From Kribbella qitaiheensis (GTDB lineage: Bacteria; Actinomycetota; Actinomycetes; Propionibacteriales; Kribbellaceae), in NCBI RefSeq assembly GCF_014217565.1, contig NZ_CP043661.1, forward strand, positions 6,634,001 through 6,698,000: a DNA stretch of 64,000 nucleotides, in the 5' to 3' direction. The notes beneath the pieces were generated by a model. It did no database searches, had not been told where the DNA came from, and worked only from the letters and a program-made list of their open reading frames with translations. Position 1 is the stretch's first letter. Each line of letters starts with the position of its first letter. This document shows positions 59,513 through 64,000 of this stretch, in pieces. The position numbers and the translations under genes are program-made.

Positions 59513-60543
59513 CTACGACTGGGAGACGGTGATCAGGACCTTGCCGGTGGCGCCGGATTCGACGGCCTCGTGAGCCGCCGCGGTCTGGTCCAGGGTGAAG
59601 TGGTGGAGCGGGAGGCCTGCCTGGTCGCCGACGGGGAGTGCGCCGGCCGCGATGGCGGCGTTGATGTCTTCGGCGGCGGTCTTGAGCAGGTGCCAACCCA
59701 CTGAGTAGAGCAGGACGAACTGGTAGCGGGCGTTCAGGCCCATGTTCGCGCGGATGTCGACCTCGAACGGCTGGTCGCCGTTGTTCGCGTAGACCGCGAT
59801 CGTGCCGCGCGGCCGTAGTACGGCGAGGTCGAGCTCCTGGTTCGCCCCGATCGCGACCTCCACGACGATGTCGACGCCGTCGGGCGCGTGCGAGCGGATC
59901 TGCTCCGCCGCGTCCGCGTCCCGGTAGTTGACGACGTACTGCGCGCCTGCGGCGGTCGGGTAGGCCGCCTTCTCCGCAGTACTCACGGTCGCGATGACTG
60001 TGGCGCCGGCCCAGCGTGCGAGCTGGATCGCCGCGTGGCCCACCGCACCGGCTCCACCCGCGACGAGGACGACTTTGCCGTCCAGTGCGCCGGGAGCCAG
60101 TCGGTCAGGACCGTCTTCCGCGACCGTCAGTGCCCGGTGCGCCGTGATCGCAGGGACCCGATGCTCGCGCCGAGATCGAAGTCGGCCCCCTCGGGCAACG
60201 GGAAGACCCGGTCGACCGGTACGACGGTGTACTCCTGCGCGGTACCGCTGCCAGGTCGCTGGAACGCGGCCAGCGAAAGCCAGACCCGGTCTCCGACCGC
60301 TACACCTTCGACGTCGGCTCCGACGGCGTCGATCACGCCCGCGCCGTCCTGGTTCGGCACCGACTCGGCCGCAGGCTCGCCGCCGTACATGCCGGTGCGC
60401 GCCTTCCAGTCGGTCGGGTTCACGCCTGAAACCACCACCCGGATCCGCACCTCGCCGCCGCCGGGCTCGGCAACCTCCCGATCCACCAGCCGAAGGACAG
60501 AGTCGGCGGCGCCGTGCTGATCATGAACGATTGCCTTCATCAA
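59513..60543 (-). CDS. NADPH:quinone oxidoreductase-like MDR protein (one apparent frameshift)
   Basis: The N-terminal part (AIVHDQHGAADSVLRLVDRE, GVNPTDWKARTG, DGAGVIDAVG) and the C-terminal part (GHAAIQLARWAGATVIATVS, NANQE-like region, FTLDQTAAAHEAVESGATGK) are in different frames. Adding one G at the CCC run 60157-60159 joins them as DLGASIGVPAITAHRALTVA and VVLVAGGAGAVGHAAIQ, a standard Rossmann entry, giving about 343 residues. It lacks catalytic-zinc ligands, as in quinone reductases. ATG 60543 or 60540 follows GGGAG. Confidence 0.88.
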
Positions 60544-60643
60544 ATCTCCCAGGAAGAACGGTCGCGTACTCCGGCTACAGCCGAAGCCGCCCCGGCTTCA
60601 TTCCCCAGAGGTGCCGCGCGCGGTCGAAACCTGGTGGACCAGC

Positions 60644-60868
60644 TCAGATGCGGGGGTCGCGGGGGTCGCGGCGCTCCTCGACGACGGTGGTGTGCGAGCT
60701 GCGCGAGCGCTGGCCGTTGAGCAGGAGGACCAGCGCTAGTCCGAGTGCGCCGGCGCCCATCAGGATGTAGCCGACCACGGTCAGGTCGACGCCGCTGATC
60801 CGGTCCGATACGGCGAACGCGAGGATGCCGCCGACCGCCAGCAAGAAAACTCCTGCACCGATTCCCAT
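60644..60868 (-). CDS. DUF6458-like small membrane protein
   Basis: From ATG 60868, with GGAGG six bases upstream, the 74-residue product has two membrane helices (IGAGVFLLAVGGILAFAV and VVGYILMGAGALGLALVLLL) joined by SDRISGVDLT and ends in a basic tail (RSRSSHTTVVEERRDPRD). This layout is common and conserved in actinobacteria as a domain of unknown function. The open frame continues upstream to 61042 but there the sequence is not protein-like. Confidence 0.85.
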   Translation of the reverse strand: MGIGAGVFLLAVGGILAFAVSDRISGVDLTVVGYILMGAGALGLALVLLLNGQRSRSSHTTVVEERRDPRDPRI

Positions 60869-61061
60869 CACATGCCTCCACAGGTTGATGCGCCGGACTG
60901 CGTCCGGCGGCACCTGATCCGGGTACCCGGCTGTTCGAATCCACAAACGAGGGCGCGGGCCGCTTGGAATCTGTATGCGGTATACGATATTGAACAGAGC
61001 GGTCCTACTGTGACCCGGGGCACGGCGGTCGGTGCCGTTCACGGGTAAAGTAGGGTCGTTT

Positions 61062-61189
61062 GTGGAGGGGAGTATTCCTTCGCGGCAGCGTCGTCATCAC
61101 GGAAGACCCCAGGTCGACCCGGTGCTGCCGGTCCGAGTGAGTCGGGCGGAAGAGACCTCCGGACCCGCTGTTGCCGCCCGTCCGGAGGT
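61062..61189 (+). promoter_or_regulatory. yybP-ykoY-like manganese riboswitch leader of terC
   Basis: The leader contains GGAGGGGAGTATTCC (61064-61078), GTCGTCATCACGG and GGGCGGAAGAGACC, the elements I associate with actinobacterial yybP-ykoY aptamers before terC. ACCTCCGGAC (61155-61164) is exactly complementary to GTCCGGAGGT (61180-61189), which contains the terC ribosome site GGAGG. The ON state must therefore open this helix, so control is probably translational. An earlier pairing of the 5' GGAGGGG with CCTCC would be the competitor. Confidence 0.7.
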
Positions 61190-61195
61190 ATACCC

Positions 61196-62185
61196 GTGGT
61201 ATCCCATATGTCCCCGACCGTCTGGATCCTCACGATCGTCGGTCTGCTGGCGATCGTCGCCTTCGACCTGGTTGTGATCGCGCGCCGCAAGCACAGCGTG
61301 ACGATCAAGGACGCCACCCGCTGGGTACTGTTCTACATCGGTCTGGCCGCGTTGTTCGCGGTCGGCCTGTTCGTCTTCAGTCCCGGTGCGTCCGGCGGCG
61401 AGTTCGTGGCCGGCTACATCACGGAGTACAGCCTCAGCGTCGACAACCTGTTCGTCTTCGTCATCATCATGGCGAGGTTCGCGGTCCCGACGCTGGCGCA
61501 GGACAAGGTGCTGTACATCGGCATCGTGGTCTCGATGCTGCTCCGCGCGGTGTTCATCCTGGCCGGCGCGGCGGCGATCTCGGCGGCGAGCTGGGTGTTC
61601 TACATCTTCGGCGCGTTCCTGGTCTACACCGCGGTCCGGCTGGCGCTCGAGGGTGAGAACGACGACACCGACTTCCAGGAGAACGTCGTGATCCGCGGGA
61701 TGCGCCGGATCCTGCCGCTGCAGCACGACTACGACGGTGCCAGCCTGGTCACCAGGACCGACGGACGCCGGATGCTCACGCCGCTGGTGGTCGTGATCGC
61801 CGCGATCGGGATGGCGAATGTGATCTTCGCGCTCGACTCCATCCCGGCCATCTTCGGTCTCACCCAGGACGCGTACATCGTGCTGACCGCGAACGCCTTC
61901 GCGCTGATGGGCCTGCGCCAGCTGTACTTCCTGATCGGCGGGCTGCTGGAGCGGGTCATCTACCTGAACGTCGGGCTGTCGGTGATCCTCGCCTTCATCG
62001 GCGTGAAGCTGATCATCGAGGCCTTGCACGGTTCGCACATCGACGACATCGGTGCGATCCACCTGCCGCACATCGGCATCGCCACCTCACTCGGCTTCAT
62101 CGCCGGCACCCTGTTCGTCACCACGGTCGCCAGCCTGGTCAAGTCCGGCCGCGACCGCCGCCGCGTCGAGGTCGAGACCGACTGA
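61196..62185 (+). CDS. TerC-family membrane protein
   Basis: A 329-residue protein with seven or more helices and the TerC signatures EYSLSVDNLFVFVIIMARF, and ANVIFALDSIPAIFGLTQDA (conserved acidic residues in helices, likely metal-binding). TerC proteins are linked to manganese export and metal loading of secreted proteins. The start is GTG 61196, seven bases after the sequestered GGAGG; an ATG at 61208 is possible. The riboswitch upstream fits manganese control. Its 3' end overlaps the convergent MFS gene by 47 bases. Confidence 0.92.
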   Translation: MVSHMSPTVWILTIVGLLAIVAFDLVVIARRKHSVTIKDATRWVLFYIGLAALFAVGLFVFSPGASGGEFVAGYITEYSLSVDNLFVFVIIMARFAVPTLAQDKVLYIGIVVSMLLRAVFILAGAAAISAASWVFYIFGAFLVYTAVRLALEGENDDTDFQENVVIRGMRRILPLQHDYDGASLVTRTDGRRMLTPLVVVIAAIGMANVIFALDSIPAIFGLTQDAYIVLTANAFALMGLRQLYFLIGGLLERVIYLNVGLSVILAFIGVKLIIEALHGSHIDDIGAIHLPHIGIATSLGFIAGTLFVTTVASLVKSGRDRRRVEVETD

Positions 62186-63401
62186 CCCGCAGATAGAGGG
62201 GCGGGATCGGGGTCAGGATCAGGCCGGACACGACCAACGCAGTACGGAGTGAGGTGCGGCCCGCCAGGGCGCCGAGCGGAGGTCCGCCGATGACCTGGCC
62301 GATCGCGTTCGACTGGGACACCATCGAGATCACCGTCGCCCGCGATCGCGAGTCCACATTGCGGTTCAGCCAAGCGGACTCGACCGGGTAGGCGATGGTC
62401 TCGGCGATCCGGCAGACCCACATCGCCGCCAGCGCGAGCCAGAGGTGACCCGCCTGCGCGAAGCCGATCACGCCGGCCACCTGGAACACACTGAGCACGG
62501 CAAGCAGACCGCTCGGGTGCTGCGCACTCATCCGGTCGGGCGAGATCTTGTTCACCAGCAGCGAGGCCACCAGCGACAGGAAGGTCCCGACCAGCGCGAG
62601 CACGGTGAACCAGACCGCCGGATCCGACGTCCCGAACACCGTCGGGAAGCTGAAGCCGGTGAGGATCTTCACCGACCACAACCGGTCGAACGCCTCGCTG
62701 GACAGCCCCGAGATCAGACTGATCAGCGCGAGATTCCGGACCACCGCGCGGGTCCGGGCGACGGCCAGCCCGGCCTTGAACGTCTCGCTCATGTTCCGGA
62801 ACGTCTCCCGCTCCGCCTTCGGGGTCGGGTGGAAGTTGTCCTCCCGCATGACCACCGCCAGCACGCCGGCCATCAGGATCACACCGATCCCGGACAGCTT
62901 CATCGGCAGCGACAAGCTGACCAACCCGAGCAGGCCGGCGACCACTGTGCCGCCGATCTTGCTGGCCAGGTCGATCTGCTGGGCCCGGACGAACACCTTC
63001 CCGACCTCCTCCTCGCCGACCTCGTCGGTGATCCAGGCCTGGTCGGCGCCGGAGGTGAAGGTGTAGCCCAATCCCCACAGGAGTTGGGCGATGAGTACCG
63101 CGAGGAAGGCCGGGATCAGACCTTGGAGCAGCAAGCCGGCTCCGATCAGCATGAAGCCGATGATGACCGACAGCCGGCGGCTGTACAGGTCGGCAACGAT
63201 GCCGGTCGGGATCTCGAACGCGAAACAGGCGATCTCGAGGACAGTCCCGACCAGGACCATCTGCAGTGGGCTCAGGCCCACGTCCTTGACGAAGTAGACC
63301 ATGCTGAGCGTGAAGGCCAGTCCGGCGAAGAAGGCCCACCCGCCCCGGAAGGCGTAATAGGTACGGACCGGATCAGCGGCCCGGTAGGCAGGCAAAGACA
63401 T
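62139..63401 (-). CDS. MFS transporter
   Basis: The 420-residue permease has about 12 helices (TYYAFRGGWAFFAGLAFTLS at the start; FEIPTGIVADLYSRRLSVII with a motif-A-like turn). It ends in a basic tail (SRPRRGGGRGRT). The family and direction of transport (export more likely) are as far as the sequence goes. ATG 63401 begins MSLPAYRAADPVRTY. The gene overlaps terC tail-to-tail by 47 bases, which constrains both C-termini. Confidence 0.87.
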   Translation of the reverse strand: MSLPAYRAADPVRTYYAFRGGWAFFAGLAFTLSMVYFVKDVGLSPLQMVLVGTVLEIACFAFEIPTGIVADLYSRRLSVIIGFMLIGAGLLLQGLIPAFLAVLIAQLLWGLGYTFTSGADQAWITDEVGEEEVGKVFVRAQQIDLASKIGGTVVAGLLGLVSLSLPMKLSGIGVILMAGVLAVVMREDNFHPTPKAERETFRNMSETFKAGLAVARTRAVVRNLALISLISGLSSEAFDRLWSVKILTGFSFPTVFGTSDPAVWFTVLALVGTFLSLVASLLVNKISPDRMSAQHPSGLLAVLSVFQVAGVIGFAQAGHLWLALAAMWVCRIAETIAYPVESAWLNRNVDSRSRATVISMVSQSNAIGQVIGGPPLGALAGRTSLRTALVVSGLILTPIPPLYLRVSRSRPRRGGGRGRT

Positions 63402-63693
63402 CGTTGGTCGCTCCTGAAAGCATCACGTGTGCGGGCATGACGAAGCCTCGACCGGGTCGCCGCCGGACTCGACAGTCGACGGGTCGACGGGTCGACGCTG
63501 GACGTGACGCACGACGGTCCTTCTGGAGGCGAAGGCGGTGGTGCGCTTTCAGGAACGAGTTTGCATACCGATCAGGCTAGGGCACCGTCGGCTGCCTACG
63601 CCTTCAGTTTTGTTTCACCTCAGGACCTTCGGCCCTACTGACGCCTGATTACGCACCGTAAGTTGGCGACCGCGCCTAGGAAGCGTCACAGGA

Positions 63694-63744
63694 GCAGCGG
63701 CCCCACTCGGGGGGGGTGGCCGGGTTCGACTCCCGCCCGCTGCA
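63694..63744 (+). other. tRNA-like fragment (acceptor stem plus T-arm only)
   Basis: GCAGCGG (63694-63700) pairs with CCGCTGC (63737-63743), followed by a discriminator-like A. In between lies CGGGTTCGACTCCCG, a T-arm with the invariant TTCGA, but there are no D or anticodon arms. It looks like a deleted tRNA gene or an integration scar. The rest of 63402-63780 shows no supported feature. Confidence 0.4.
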
Positions 63745-63780
63745 CGCTTCGGTCGAATGACCGGACTGGAAGGGTGCGTT

Positions 63781-64000
63781 ATGAGTGTCAAAATGGGGCG
63801 TATCGGAGTGGCAGGTCTCGCCGTCGGGGCAGTCTTGCTGGGTACGACGGGATCGGCCACGGCAGTCGTGGCACCGGGTCAGCAGGCGGCCGCGACCCCG
63901 CCCGCTCCGAACAGCATCACCGGCGCGATGGTGAAGGACGGCACGCTGTACGCCGTCGACATCGCGCCGGCGGTGGTCGCGTGGTTCACCACGATCTACG
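63781..64000 (+). CDS. N-terminal part of a secreted protein (runs off the window)
   Basis: ATG 63781, with GGAAGGG upstream, opens a frame of 73 visible codons: MSVKMGRIGVAGLAVGAVLL then GTTGSATAVVAPGQQAAATP, a signal peptide with a likely cleavage after ATA. The next piece NSITGAMVKDGTLYAVDIAP resembles the KDGTLYxxDL modules of actinobacterial secreted proteins. Only the N-terminus is inside the window. Confidence 0.7.
   Translation, partial: MSVKMGRIGVAGLAVGAVLLGTTGSATAVVAPGQQAAATPPAPNSITGAMVKDGTLYAVDIAPAVVAWFTTIY

Overview
The window is a high-GC actinobacterial chromosome segment. GTG and TTG starts, the RNase E-rplU-rpmA-obg-proB and nadD-rsfS-phosphatase neighbourhoods, BTAD/AfsR-type regulation and abundant secreted carbohydrate-binding proteins point to Actinomycetota, probably a Kribbella- or Nocardioides-like member of the Propionibacteriales. 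The genus is my inference; no rRNA is present to check it.

Layout. 1-5.2 kb: a two-gene CHAT-protease/EACC1-like conflict cassette lies between a full-length tandem-GNAT gene and an internally deleted GNAT paralog, bounded by copies of a 48-bp palindromic repeat. 5.2-9.4 kb: pheA, plsC, a quinone-reductase-like MDR and a TIGR03936 protein. 9.5-16.8 kb: the conserved rne-rplU-rpmA-obgE-proB block. 16.9-22.8 kb: a Usp protein, a tctCBA tricarboxylate transporter and a divergent CitAB-type two-component system. 23-31.6 kb: proA, PPTase/PadR, a hydrolase, an HxlR-peroxiredoxin fusion, an MFS exporter, an Lrp regulator, two tiny genes and nadD-rsfS-phosphatase. 31.6-33.6 kb: a degenerate tandem repeat, tRNA-Ala(GGC), remnants and a membrane protein.

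33.64-43.14 kb is the most striking part. A roughly 7.83-kb lower-GC integrative element (large serine recombinase, FtsK/TraB-like translocase, several tiny proteins, two resolvase-fold-like proteins and an XRE-TPR regulator) sits inside the Walker A codons of a DrrA-type ABC ATPase. Joining the flanks at a shared GAC rebuilds a 311-codon ATPase in frame with the downstream DrrB permease. Heptamer direct repeats with 11-12 bp period stand before drrA, and a BTAD/NB-ARC regulator lies convergent to drrB.

46-64 kb is mostly accessory metabolism and regulation: an ECF41/SigJ-like sigma factor divergent from doxX with mirror-image candidate promoters, LysR/cysteine dioxygenase, a GAF-LuxR regulator, a PLD-like protein, a GuaB1-type enzyme, an SDR with an ECF41-like promoter, a formylglycine-generating-like protein, a methyltransferase, a secreted CBM-fn3-sugar dehydrogenase, a quinone oxidoreductase, a TerC protein behind a manganese-riboswitch-like leader, an MFS transporter and the start of a secreted protein.

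Six otherwise normal genes (proB, padR, traB, the BTAD regulator, the PLD-like gene and qor) each need one base changed in a C or G run to restore a full-length product. I read this as probable sequencing error rather than biology.
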